Shown piece after piece: positions 36,531 through 48,222 of a stretch of DNA of 64,000 nucleotides. Within the stretch, counting starts at the first letter, position 1. Each line of letters begins with the position of its first letter. Source of the stretch: Septoria linicola (taxonomy: Eukaryota; Ascomycota; Dothideomycetes; Mycosphaerellales; Mycosphaerellaceae); contig CP099422.1 of NCBI GenBank assembly GCA_024114885.1, positions 1,674,001 to 1,738,000 of the forward strand. Direction: 5' to 3'. A program made the position numbers and the translations under genes. The notes beneath the pieces are model-generated. The model was given only the letters and a program-made list of their open reading frames with translations. It made no database searches and had not been told where the DNA came from.

Positions 36531-37082
36531 GGTCTCGATGTGAATTCGCAGAGACACTCCAACATCCTTTTGCAGGTTGCTGTTTCTCGGACCACCTTGG
36601 GGAAAGGACCAATCACGTCCATTGTGGGTAGGTCGCAATATGCGCGATCTCAAGCTTTCACTTCGGGGCCTTATGGATTATACATCGTGCACGAGGAAGT
36701 GAAGCTAGCGAGCATTGCAACCTCGAATCTTCGCAACTTGATCACGCCAAGCAAACATAAGCTAGCGTGCTTTTGAGCAATGTCAGAAGTGCTATCAACT
36801 TGGATGACAGCATCTCCAAGCTATGACTTTGAACTACGCTGGTATGAGCGCAGGCATTGATCGTTGTGATCGTTCCATCACTTAGAGAAATAGGCATGGA
36901 TTGTATGGTGTAGTGTGCTCGCTGCCATCCTCTTCCTAAGCCTGACATACATGTTGACATATGATGGCATTACTCATGATGCTGGTCCTCTACTCGCGAC
37001 AACAGCGTGACCGATTAGGAAGGCTATATCTCTCTCTACACACAGCAACGACCAAGTCCAGCCGGAGCATCAACAGCAGCAA
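36531..37082. other. Intergenic region
   Basis: 3' region of the DUF3431 gene and unassigned DNA. A frame of 78 codons at 36540-36776 has no features. Confidence 0.45.
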
Positions 37083-37565
37083 ATGGCTGTGCCAAACAGC
37101 AGAGAAGGCAGCAATGGAGCATCGGTCTAGTTGAGGGAGATCACGAGACTCTACAATGAGATCGAGCTGGAATTCGAGCTGCTGAAAAACACTATCAGTC
37201 CGACATCGAGAACGTCGGGACCCATGTCCAGATGTGATCTCATGGCAAGGGAGTGTTAATTGTCAATCTCGCCAAGATAGCCCTCTAACAACGTCTGACG
37301 GTGAGTGGAAGTCCCACTTCACCTTCTTTAACGCTTCTGCCCACGTTCCATCAGCATTTCACCAGTCCAGATCTGGTTTACCTGTCGATGATGTTCATCA
37401 TGCAGGTCGTGCACCAAGCCAAATGACAAGACGTGCCGAGCTGACGCCACGAAGAGGTCAAGAAGTGGCAGAGCACGTTTCAGAAACTTGTATCGGTGGC
37501 TTTAGCACGTCCGGAGGCTCGGCCGAAGTTCTTACAGCCAGAATTAACGCTGCGTTCATTCCATT
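37083..37565 (+). pseudogene. Possible remnant of a decayed gene
   Basis: A frame starting ATG at 37083 reads 15 codons, meets TAG at 37128, then continues open to 37256 with protein-like sequence (LREITRLYNEIELEFELLKN). After further stops and frame changes, a second natural-looking stretch appears near 37456-37560 (EVKKWQSTFQKLVSVALARP), preceded by a CTGAC branch-like motif and an AG. Both pieces look like one helical, charged protein. I cannot build an intact gene, so a broken gene is the simplest reading. It could also be a real gene with introns that I fail to place. Confidence 0.3.
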
Positions 37566-38195
37566 GTTAGCTGTCGGCTCCTGTGGACCACTCTGAGCCG
37601 GAGTCTGGAATGCCCGTTGACGTTGCAGGACGAAACTCGGGCGCTCTAGTACTTCCGTCTGAAAGCGATGGGTATATGCGAATAGTGAGTGATATGTGGT
37701 AGATCTGTATAGCTGTTCAGTAGGCAAAGAAGGCAGCAGAATGCCAAAACTGCAGACAAGAAGCTGAGCATGTTGAAGCAGCTTGGCTGTGACGTCTGTT
37801 CTGAAATAGCAACAGGGGGCAGTCGTGATTGGCGGAGTCGAGTGAACAGCCCACGGAAGATCGGCAATGCGCAGCCGTCTGATCCACCGCTGCCGTTCAG
37901 GCCGAAGAAGGGGTTTTGGGGCGCAGCGCAAATGCGAGATGAGCCTGTTCAACAGGTTTGCATTTGCACTCTCTTCCCGATCTCTGCATACCACACCCTC
38001 TGCAACATCTTGGACACACTCTCACGACTACACATTCGCTCGTTACGACCCATTGGAACTGCTCTCGACTCGACAACCCGCATCACGAGACGACAAAACA
38101 TCGATTAGTGTGACGCGCGTCTCTGCCTCCAGCTGATCAGGCTACCAAAACAAGGACGACAACAACCTCCTCAGGCCGAGATTGCACTCTCTGCG
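37566..38195. other. Upstream region and leader of the bZIP gene, with possible uORF
   Basis: The last 200 bases are C/A-rich, like a leader. An ATG at 37932 opens a 58-codon frame that stops at 38108, before the bZIP start at 38196. If transcription starts upstream of it, this would be a uORF. No other gene was recognised. Confidence 0.45.
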
Positions 38196-39758
38196 ATGAC
38201 GAGTAGACCTCAATTGAAGACTGAACAACTCGACATGGACAGCTTCTTCGACTTCAGCGGCCAGGGCTCGCCCACCGCCCCCTCTAACGGCCGCGCTGAC
38301 GCCATGTCGCCGTTCGACAAGGAGGAGCAACAACAATTCAATGGCCCCAGCCACGACTACGGCCAGTTCAAGCAGCAGGTCGGTCTGCCAGTCGGCAGTC
38401 TCGCGAACATGCCCCAGAGTGGCATGTACGACGGCTTCAACTCTGGCATCGACTCCGACTTTAACAACAACTCCGGCTTCGGATGGAACTCTGGACTCGA
38501 CATGGACTCTGACATGGGCATGGACTTCAACTCGCAACACTCCATGTTCTACCCTACCGAAGGACCATCTGGTAATTTCGTGGACCCAAACAGCATTGGA
38601 GGACAGGAGCCAGCCAGCAATGTAGGCCGTCTGTGGCCGGGTATGCACTCTCAGCAGGCGCAGCAGGTTGCCATGCAAAAGGCTGCCCAGGCTCAAGCGA
38701 TGCACCAAAGACAGATGAAGATCCAGGCGCAGCAAGCCCAGTATCGCCAAGCTGGCAACACTGCACAATCCAGCCAGGGCCCTGCTCAGCAAGCACACGG
38801 CAAGCGTGCCTCTCATGTCACTGAGCCTCACGTTGAGGAATCGATCTCGCGCCTTCTCAACCAAATGCGTCAGAACAATGCTGGTGGCTCAGAGGACTCC
38901 GGCTCACCATCTGATGCCCTCCCCCACATTGCTCGTATGAAGAAGGATGAAGAGGAGATGGATGAGGATGAGCGTCTGCTCGCATCAGAAGAGGGCAAGA
39001 AGCTCTCCAGCAAGGAGCGCCGCCAACTGAGGAACAAGGTGTCCGCTCGTGCCTTCCGCTCCCGCCGAAAGGGTAAGTCGCTCGTTGCTTGCCATGATCG
39101 ATTCAATCGCTGACTCTTGGTAGAATACATTGGCCAACTCGAAGGCGAAGTCGCCATGAAGGCACAAGAAAGCAACAACCTTCGCCAAGAGAATCAGGCT
39201 TTGATGCAGGAGAACGAACGCTATCGTGGCCTTATCGAGACACTGCTCCGTCATCCGGCCTTCACCCCATTCATCAACGACATCAGCAACGATCCGTCTG
39301 CGTTGGTCAACTCCCAGATCAAGTCGCGACCACAACAACAACAGCAGCAGCAGCAGCAACAATCTGCGGTTCATCCCACTCCCACGCCCCAGCCATCCCA
39401 AACACCACCACAACCAACCCAGCAGGACATGAAGCAGGAGTTTCTAAACTTCGATGCTTCGCAGATTCAGATTCCTCAACCCCAAGCAGAGCAGCAACAA
39501 GTCAACCTCGCCATGATCCCCGAGGAGAACTTCAGCAAGCTCAACATCAACGGCTACCAGCAATCGATGAACTTCAACAACTTCAACCAGGTCAACGCTT
39601 ACGCAGTGACAAACCTGCCAAGTCCTGACGTGGTCAATCTGCTTTCTGCCTCGCCTGCCTACCTGCCTTACTCTGCCTCTTCAACCGCCACCGACTCTGA
39701 CCTTGCTGTGCTTCTATCAAAGCTTGACCGAGCGGCGAGAAAAGTGACCATGGTCTAA
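38196..39758 (+). CDS. bZIP transcription factor, IDI-4-like
   Basis: Exons 38196-39072 and 39124-39758 give 503 residues. The basic region RRQLRNKVSARAFRSRRKEY (about 275-294) has the N-x7-R core contacting DNA, followed by a leucine zipper to about 330. The 51-base intron lies inside the basic region, between Lys292 and Glu293. The N-terminal third is rich in Asn, Gly, Ser and Asp, with repeated Met-Asp-Ser pieces. A helical Gln-rich region lies at 150-200, and a pure polyglutamine run follows the zipper. The basic region and the preceding LASEEGKKLSSKERRQL resemble Podospora IDI-4, a bZIP linked to autophagy and incompatibility-type cell death; that assignment is from memory. Confidence 0.9.
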
Positions 39759-40238
39759 GAGGGACACTTGAGAAGGAATGTGCTTGGCAGCAGCAAAACC
39801 TACTTTGGTAGCACCACACGATACCCATATCACATCACAATGTGACTTTTAGTCATCAGCATATCATCGATGACCTCTTCTTCTACTGCGGCGTTACTGT
39901 TGAGGCTCCCGGCATGGAATGAACTTTGAGAGCGTTCAAGTTTTTGCTTTGTGTGAGATAGGAAACCGAATGAATGCTCGTCAGAGACAACTATCACCAT
40001 CAACTCTTCTCATCTCCCCGTCTACTTGCGTTGTGCCCGTGATTTGCCCCTTACCGATATCACTTGTGTATCGTGCAAAGTCTACCGGCAGAAGAGAGCC
40101 GTTGGCTGAAGCTTTAAGCAGAAATTCTGCGCGATGTTCAGCTCTGCGCTACACTCAAGCTGATAGAATCCACGGTTGTCAAGACGAGTTTGGACAACGA
40201 ATCTTGGACAATACGAACAAGGCATAACAACTCTACGT
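39759..40238. other. Intergenic region between convergent genes
   Basis: 3' ends of the bZIP gene (plus) and the monooxygenase gene (minus). No feature recognised. Confidence 0.5.
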
Positions 40239-41668
40239 TCAGAACAGTCTATCCTTTGGCGCATACCACCACTTCAGCACCCACCACCTCGCATACCTCA
40301 ACGCAACCACAGGCCAACTATGCAAATACCAACTCCCAAACGCCACAGCATGAACACGCGTGATCTCGTTGTGCGCCAGGACGTTCTGCTCCCATGCTGC
40401 GACTTTCTTTGGGTCGACAAGAGTTCCTGCGGGTAGGACCTCACCTCCTTGTCCTGAAGATGAAATCCCCGCCTTGCCAATAACATCTGCGAGACCATAT
40501 GCTGCGTACGCTGCAAGATTCGTGCCCATGCCTGAGTTGGGCTGACTTTGGGTCAGAGCGTCGCCGAGGAGGAAGAGGCGGTTGTCGAAGTATGCTGCTT
40601 TGGGCGCTGAGATGGAGCTGACGACTGTGACGAAGGGTTGTTTGATGCGCGTGATGAGGTCGTAGATTTCCGGAGGTAAGAGTGGTTTGGAGGCTTCGAC
40701 TTGGCTTGCCCAGATTTCGGGTCGGAGTTTGCCTTTGGGGACTGTCGTGCGGTGTTGGTGGCCGTCCGTGTCAGTCATGATTTCGGCGATGGTTGGGGAT
40801 GTAGGCCAGAAGTACCAGGCGATGTTGATTTGGTTCTCGCCGGGCTTAAGGGAGCCGCGGTCGCCGGGAATGGTGTAGATTACGGCGTAGGTGTATTTGC
40901 CTGGGTATATGAGAGCTCGGTTTTCGATTCTGGCGCGGATGTTGTCAGGGAGGTCGCCAGTCGGGACTGTGCCGCGCCAGAGGATGTAGCCTGGTTCCTC
41001 ACGGGCGAGGTTAGGATTGAGCTGGCGACGGGTGGAGCTGTTTGCGCCGTCTGCTGCTATGATGATGTCGGACTTGTAGTGTTGTGTAATGCCAGTAGCG
41101 ACATCTTCGACGACTGCGGTCAAGTGCTTTTCGGAGGGCTCAACCTTCAGCGTTCTTTTACCAGTCTCGTAGGTGCCTGTGCCTTCGGTCTCGATCTTCT
41201 CGGGATGCTCAATGTAGCTGCTCTTGAGTCCATCGAATTTGGCTCTGGTCTGGTAGTATGCGCAGTCCCAGCTAGTCATTCGCATCTCCCTCGGAATAAA
41301 GTACTGTACGTTAAGCTTATCATCCAACACTTCGAAGCCTTTGTGCAACACGCCCAGTACACTCCCGTCTATGCCCAGTTCGTTCTCGAAGAATGTTCTG
41401 ACGTGTAAGGAAAAGCCAATTCCAGCCGCCAGGCCTTCACGCTCAGAACTTGCTGCTTGCTCCAGTATGGTGACATTGTGGCCATTCCTTTTGAGTAGGA
41501 AGCCAGCCATGAGGCCACCTAGACTTCCCCCGATCTGTAGTATTGATGTTAATGCTAGGCTGCTGCGCCGAAGCTTGGACAACTCACGATGAGAATGTTT
41601 AGAGGCTTGCGAACCTCTACAATCGACCCTGATGCAGCCATGCTGCGTTCCATTGTGCCGTAGCTCAT
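40239..41668 (-). CDS. FAD-dependent aromatic-ring-type monooxygenase
   Basis: Exons 41668-41588 and 41534-40239 give 458 residues from the first Met; in-frame Mets at 41653 and 41641 are also possible starts. The first intron must be removed to complete the dinucleotide-binding start: LNILI joins IGGSLGGLMAGFLL, a G-X-G-X-X-G motif. The DG motif is AADGANSSTRRQL. The second FAD motif is LLGDALTQSQPNSGMGTNLA. This is the layout of p-hydroxybenzoate hydroxylase-like enzymes, which use NAD(P)H and oxygen on aromatic or polyketide substrates. The substrate cannot be told; there is no surrounding biosynthetic cluster. Confidence 0.88.
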
Positions 41669-42730
41669 GTCAGTATCTTGAATGTCGGATGTCGACAACT
41701 GTGCGATGAGTGATGAAAAAATCTTATAGAGAGGGAGTGCGCGGATGGAAGTGGTGAGCAGTCATGGTCCCCATGTTCATGTCTCAGCTCAGACCTCGGA
41801 TTGAGATAGCTTTCAAAATGCTGCACTTGGCCTACCGATATGGACAATGCGCGGAGTTGCAGGTGGCATGAAGATTAAAGCCGCGTGCAGAATGCCTGAG
41901 CTGTAGCCAGGAACACAGCTGTTCGACATGCGCTGGCGGAAGCATAATTGCGGTCAGCTGCGAGTCGCTCAAGCGAAGCTAGAGTGCCAATACCGTCATG
42001 TCCAATGTTTTTTGGCTTGGTACGGATGCCAGATTTGCAGTATTTCCGAGTTCTTCCCGTCTGTGTCAGGCTCAGACGTTAGAGATCACTGCTGAAAGTG
42101 AAGTCGGCAGATGTGATACTTCGAGGTCATCTCAGCCCTAAACGGTGGACTGCAGGAAGCAATCGGCAGTTGTCTCGACGGTGATCTCCAATTTGAAGAC
42201 TGAAAATATTGTGTGGAAGGGTTGTCAGTGCAACAGAAGGAAGCAATGATCTCTGCGTTGAAAAGCACTGGATGCTGTCGCGTTGGACGTGTTCAGCTAC
42301 TCGACACGTCCCATCACGTCTTCGGGGCCAGATGCTCTCAGGCTTCAGATCCTACTGCTGTCGATACTTCAGATGACTGACTGCAGCATCACACCTTTTG
42401 ATCGGAAGAGTGTAGCCAGCGTGCAGTCAAATAAACACGGTGCGTGCAACAAGTGTGGATGGATTCAGCAGGCGCGATTCACGTGACTGGCGCGGCTTGA
42501 TCCGAAGTGCGAGTGCTTGCTTGGCACACCGAATTGCGCCTTCCACCACCACACGTTGAATTGACTGATATCCCGACGACAAGGCAATTCCATCACCCAG
42601 CGCACTCTTTGCCGGTGAGCATACAACAACATTCTCGACTATATCGCGACACTCTTTACTGATACAACAGCTCACAGACGATCCCTCTTTGCAGAATATC
42701 CCCCGGAGCACTTCGAGATCCACCGCAAAG
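41669..42730. other. Divergent intergenic region between monooxygenase and RPS5
   Basis: It contains both promoters. I see no coding frame with a domain. The 130 bases before the ribosomal gene are C/A-rich, as expected for its leader. Confidence 0.5.
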
Positions 42731-43573
42731 ATGTCTGACGGCGAGGTCGAGGTTGAGCAGGCGCCAAACTACTCGGTGCTGCCCAAGGACGTTGTCGAGA
42801 ACATTGGCCAGACCAAGCTCTTCAACAAGTGGAGCTACGAGGATGTCGAGATCCGCGACATCTCCCTCACGTATGTCGATACCGTTCCAGTGCAATGAGG
42901 CAGAGGGAAACGATGAGAGAAATGCGATGCGATGTGATGGTGGGACGCAAAGAACAACAGGCTGACAGAGGGACTACAGCGACTACATCCAGATCCGACA
43001 GCCAGTCTACATTTCCCACTCGGCTGGCCGATACGCCGTGAAGCGTTTCCGCAAGGCACAATGCCCTATCATTGAGCGTCTCACCAACTCGCTCATGATG
43101 AATGGCCGCAACAACGGAAAGAAGCTCATGGCCGTGCGCATCGTCGCTCACGCTTTCGAGATTGTGCGTATCATCCCGGACACATGCGCTCAGCACTGAG
43201 GCCCTTGTGTACCGCAAACACACTGGAGAACACCACACTAACAATATCCCTCCAGATCCACATCATGACCGACCAGAACCCAATCCAGATCGCCGTCGAT
43301 GCCATCGTCAACTGCGGTCCTCGCGAAGACTCCACCCGTATCGGAAGCGCTGGTACCGTCCGTCGTCAAGCCGTCGATGTCTCCCCTCTCCGCCGTGTCA
43401 ACCAGGCCATCGCTCTCCTGACCATCGGTGCCCGTGAGGCCGCTTTCCGCAACATCAAGTCTGTCGCTGAGTGCTTGGCGGAAGAGCTCATCAACGCTGC
43501 CAAGGGTAGCAGCAACAGCTACGCCATCAAGAAGAAGGACGAGCTGGAGCGTGTTGCCAAGTCCAACAGGTAA
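42731..43573 (+). CDS. RPS5: 40S ribosomal protein S5 (uS7)
   Basis: Exons 42731-42870, 42980-43163 and 43256-43573 give 213 residues, the normal size. The uS7 core is plain: RRQAVDVSPLRRVNQAIAL and a C-terminus ending KKKDELERVAKSNR. The protein sits in the small-subunit head near the mRNA exit and contacts E-site tRNA. The introns are 109 and 92 bases, longer than most in this window, which is usual for ribosomal protein genes. The gene is intact. Confidence 0.97.
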
Positions 43574-44336
43574 AGGGCGAAAAGAATTGGAATGTACCGT
43601 CTTACGACACCTGGGGTCTGTGGTTTTGCATCGGAGGTGTTTGGGTGGCCTGCTAGACATGAGACGGCTCTCCGCGCAATGTTCTCGCTGGCTGCGGCCT
43701 AGCAGCAGGTAACGGACACAGTCGAGACACGAACGGCAGTCGCTGCTGTTCCCTTTTTCGCGCAGGCATGAAGCGAATGGAGCCGTAGACTTCAATCATA
43801 AACCTCGAAAAGCGACTACCTTCACGTAATGATGTTTATGGATCATGCACACATCCTCCCAACGAGAAGAGACATTTTCGTGGTGAAGATGCCTACTCCT
43901 CCAGAATGGGTTGGTGTGTAGAATACGATGCACTACTTTACTGATCAGTACCATCAGTTACCTAGGCCTCCCTGGCTAGCTGCACTTCCAGAATCTCGAC
44001 ATCAAATCGTTGCACCACGACGCCTCAAACAACCAGCAAGTTCGTACCGAGCAAGATACCGACGGTGATTGCCAATGACCCCAGACTTCTCGCCCAAAAT
44101 GACGTTCCCACAACAGCCATACTAATAAGCTTCGGTTCACAATCTACCTCTAACTCAGTCCGAAATAAGAAGCTTTGATGAAGTCAATTAAACAACATTG
44201 CGCAGCACACCCGAACGGTGATTGCGATTTTGGCTGTGTCGACGACCCAGTATTGCTGTCCTCGATAGCAGCTCGACTACGCCCACCAAGCTAGTACCAC
44301 AGACTAGCATCGCCACCAAGTCAGCATTAGCGCAGC
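43574..44336. other. Intergenic region
   Basis: 3' end of RPS5 followed by unassigned DNA. The downstream membrane protein may have 5' exons here, since it lacks a signal peptide, but I could not place one. Confidence 0.45.
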
Positions 44337-44771
44337 ATGCAACACATTCGTTCACAGCATAGAGTCGACAGCCAACCAAGCGCAGCATCATCCGCATCAA
44401 CGACAGTAACATACGACCTCGGCCTGTACACACCATGGAGTCCTACACCATCGATCACAACATCGTCCGCCGTGTCGGTCACAACAGTCACGACTATAAC
44501 CATCACTGATTCTGCATCACGTCCAATCTCTACCCTTACCAGTACTGGTCCTGTACCCTCGCTCCCGACAGTATCATCGACAAGAGAAAGTCGGAGCAGT
44601 ACATCGTCCGCGACGGCTACGAGTACAGTCGCTGCTGCCAGTAAAGCCACCAATACACATCGAGGAAAACTCGCTGGTATCATTGCCGGGAGCATTGCCG
44701 GAGCAGTCTTGCTGGGCATGGGTATCGCGGTGCTGATATGGAAGAGGAGGAAGAGACATCCTCTGGCATGA
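44337..44771 (+). CDS. Ser/Thr-rich single-pass membrane protein (possibly partial model)
   Basis: An open frame of 144 residues. About 100 residues rich in Ser and Thr, likely O-mannosylated, lead into one transmembrane helix (GIIAGSIAGAVLLGMGIAVL) and a short basic tail (KRRKRHPLA). This is the pattern of the fungal SKG6/AXL2-type membrane helix found in wall sensors and related surface proteins. There is no signal peptide at this start, so an upstream exon may be missing. An overlapping minus-strand frame of similar length is less protein-like. Confidence 0.5.
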   Translation: MQHIRSQHRVDSQPSAASSASTTVTYDLGLYTPWSPTPSITTSSAVSVTTVTTITITDSASRPISTLTSTGPVPSLPTVSSTRESRSSTSSATATSTVAAASKATNTHRGKLAGIIAGSIAGAVLLGMGIAVLIWKRRKRHPLA

Positions 44772-45649
44772 ATGAGGATGGAACATTGTTGGAAGAAGAA
44801 TTTCCCAATAGGCAATGCGAAGACAGACGTCGGTGACAGTCGCCACGCCGGATAGGCTACTCGCTGGGTCACAAGCAGCAGATGTGTGCTTCTAAGCCCG
44901 AGTGTAGCTGCACGTTCTGCTGGGCTGGTTCCCAAGACTAAACCCACGTCCTTGGACCTAAGCTATAAGATAGCTGGCGCACTCTTCAGGCTCGCGGCTC
45001 AAGGTTGCATGCCAATCATCGTGCTACGCATCGTGCTACAATTGTGAGGCGTCAGTCTTGGCCCACGAGGTTCGTGCAGAGGACTACAGCCTTACGTGGG
45101 CTGTGTTCGCAGTCTCCAAGCTGCCAAGGGCAGTACAGCACGTAGCGGGAGGACATACTCACGGGGTCCCGCGAAAAACTATCTGAGGACTGCTGGGGCT
45201 TTGCCGCCAGTTGAGACTCGTATGGATGGCAACAGGATTGGGACCAATTTCTGAATCCAAATTGTATGAGCTCGCGACTCTTGTATATATTCCATCGAAG
45301 TCCCACTTTTATTGTTGCCTCACGTGCCTGAACTTTCCGAGGCAATGGCAAGACCGACGGACGCCTTCCTCTTCCTCCCACCTTTCTCTTCGCATCGTAC
45401 AACACGCGTGCTCATCGACGAAATGCTGTCATTGACCATGTCATGCCCCCTACTGCTTTACCCAACACTCCATCCCGACTGAATGGCATGCTGCAATCAA
45501 GCTTTGGACTCAAGCTTCCATTCGAGAGGCTGCAGGATTCAGCGTCTAGCCCGCTACTGCAGCTGGTGGTGGGGCAGCGATGTGGCTACATATTCAGCTG
45601 AGGACGCACCGTCGTCGTTCAGCGCATCGTTGCTAGCCCGGCCGCCATC
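44772..45649. other. Intergenic region upstream of HET-domain gene
   Basis: No supported gene in about 880 bases. A minus-strand frame at 45052-45405 has no domain. The last part is the upstream region of the HET gene. Confidence 0.45.
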
Positions 45650-47969
45650 ATGTTCAACTCAGACCTGCTGAAGAGTAAATTGAGCCAGATCAGCGCGAAA
45701 ACGCTAAGTCTCGGAGGTAAGGACTATCTAATTGGGCGAAACGAACGAAAGGTGTGTCGAGGGAGGTATACGCCTCGCCCGCGACATTGCTGAGTCTATA
45801 CAGATCAAGTACTCCGAAGCATTCGAGTATAGCAGCCTCAGTGGACCACGATGCTATCGTCTCTTGCGCATACAGCCCAGTGCTGACACAGGGGTCTTGT
45901 CTGTTGAACTCTTCGAATCCAGTCTAGATGATCAGGTCGAGTTTGAGGCACTCTCTTATTCTTGGAACCTGGATCCTAAAATCAGCATCACGAAGGGCGA
46001 TCTTGTGGAAGATCAAAAGCGAGAAGAGCGTCCCATTCTCTGCAACGGCAAGACACTACACATTACCATGAACTTGTACAATGCCCTGATGGAATTTCGA
46101 ACACTGAAACTATTGACTCCACTCTGGGCAGACCAAGTCTGCATCAACCAACAAGATGGCCAAGAGAAAATAGCCCAACTTGCGATCATGACCCAAATCT
46201 ACACCTCTGCAGCTACAGTCATCATCTGGCTCGGTACACTTTCACGATCCAGGAATTGGGCTCTCGACTTTATGCAATCATTGCCTGACCAGCCTGTCAC
46301 TATTGATGCAGAAGCAGAAGCAGCAACAGTAGCAGTAGCAGAGCTTCAGCTGGCACCTGCAATCCAGCGTACCGATACACTGATGAATAGGATCAATAGC
46401 CCTTTCGCGGCTATCTCTGCAATTTCAGGCTCTACCATGCAGAATGCTCGCTGGTTAGCTACGCTGATGGTCTTAGCCGGGCAGTGGTTTCAAAGGATCT
46501 GGACACTGCAAGAGTTCATGCTTGCTAAGCGGTTTCGCTTCATGATGGGAAACCGAGAAATTCCTCCGTCAGCTTTCATGAAGGCATCGACCCAACTCGC
46601 TGCTTTCTTCGCAGCGGATACGCTTGCGATCCATTTCGGATTCAACATGGCCTTCAGCGACCTTGCGCTTAGGGAAGATCTCTTTGATGAACGAGACCAA
46701 TATCAGAACGGCAAACGCTATACTGCAGAGGAATACTTCTACGAAGCAAAGACGCGCAATGCTACTGTACCAAAAGACTTTGTCTTCGCTGGCGCAGCGC
46801 TCATCGACCAAGGCATACCTACTTCAGTCGATTATGCGTCCACAACAACAGACATATACTGCGCCTTTGCCTCGGAGCGACTATGGCCTGAAATGGGCGT
46901 AAGGGCTCTAAATATCGTGGGCGGAGTGCAGCCCACTGTCGAAGGCCTCCCATCTTGGGTGCCCGACCTCAGCACAAGCATCCATCCCAGCACAATGCGG
47001 AGCTGTAGCGCACAGATGTTTGTTTCGCCACTCGCTCCATCGTTGGACAACCATCGTATCGATGGCAAGACCTTACACTTGAAAGCCGCAAAGTGGGATG
47101 TGGTTGCAAAGATCGGAGAGTCCATGTGGAGCTGGGCCGATTGGAGCACGTCCGAAGATTTTGCTTATAACTGCAGTGCCCATTTGAAGATGACCACTTC
47201 TACCACAGCCGCGCAGGAGCGTTTCGGACTCATGTTCGCACTTCTCGACGATATAGGGCAATCATATGGGCCCACTGGCGAGCGATCCATGACAGCGTTC
47301 TGGAAGACACTCTTGGGTGGATCTACCTTGATGGAGGGCGAAGAGGACTCTACTTGGCAGCACCGATTCTTCTACTACTTCGCGTTTTTGTATCTGATGA
47401 TGCGAGCTGACCTAACGGAAAAGCGAGATGAGCAAAGCTCTCGACAGAAGCCATGGATGGTCGCCCTGATCCAGGACTTACCACGCATGGAGCAACGAGT
47501 CTCGCAGTTTCTCGATGCTCACGATATCATTGTCGAGGGTGCTGAAGGAGCAGATCAATCAAGTTTGTTGAGAGCTGTCATAACAGAGCTTGGAAACCGC
47601 ATATGGGGTAGTCAAGAGAGACAAGGCAAGAACACAACGAAAGGCGCATGGGGTGAACTCATGGCTATCGGTCGCGGCGAGGAATTCTACCAGCCTGTGA
47701 GCCTTTTCGGACAGAAGTTCAAGTCAGTCTATGCCGGCCGACGCATCTTTACCACGGAGAAGGGCTATCTGGGAATCAGCTCGGAAGGCACCAAACCTGG
47801 CGATGAAGTCTGTCTAATCGCTGGCGCTGATGCACCATATATCTTGAGGCCCGTGCTGGGCAAGGAAGCGACTTGTACCTTTGTGGGCGAAGCATACCTC
47901 CACGGTCTCATTGGCACCGACAAATTCGATGAGGCGAATCTAGCTTTCGAACTCGCACAGATCGTGTAG
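45650..47969 (+). CDS. HET-domain (heterokaryon incompatibility) protein
   Basis: Exons 45650-45716 and 45766-47969 give 756 residues. The long frame has no ATG at its 5' end; an upstream ATG in good context (GCCGCCATCATG) joined through a 49-base intron supplies one and keeps the frame, though its acceptor (GGGAG) is weak. The HET domain lies at about 60-240 with its usual blocks: EFEALSYSWN, LWADQVCINQQDGQEKIAQL and VIIWLG. The C-terminal part has the widespread RRIFTTEKGYLGI and GDEVCLIAGADAPYILRP pattern of this family. HET domains trigger cell death on non-self fusion in some fungi; most family members have unknown roles. Confidence 0.88.
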
Positions 47970-48222
47970 ATTGAACCCTCAGGCGAGAAGTCGGGCAACG
48001 AAGGTTGTTGCTGACCATGTTGACGATGGATTGCCAAGATTCGAGGAGAAGTGTAAATCTGAGGACAACTTCGACCATGACAGTATCTGACCATTCAGTA
48101 AGAAGATTACCAGCTTCTTTCATTGCCTTGAATCTCGGAACATTACATTGTATATATGACAATATCCACGAAGCCTTTCCTGAGAGAATATAGCCGCATC
48201 ACAACTAGTTCTAGGTTTTAAG

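Noticed and set aside
42871..42979. C/D-box snoRNA in RPS5 intron 1
   Set aside because: A GTGATGG and a CTGA are present, but the C box does not match fully and the span between them is short.
44327..44947. 206-codon minus-strand frame over the Ser/Thr-rich membrane protein
   Set aside because: The plus-strand frame shows a coherent Ser/Thr-rich region, helix and basic tail, while the antisense frame has no such organisation.
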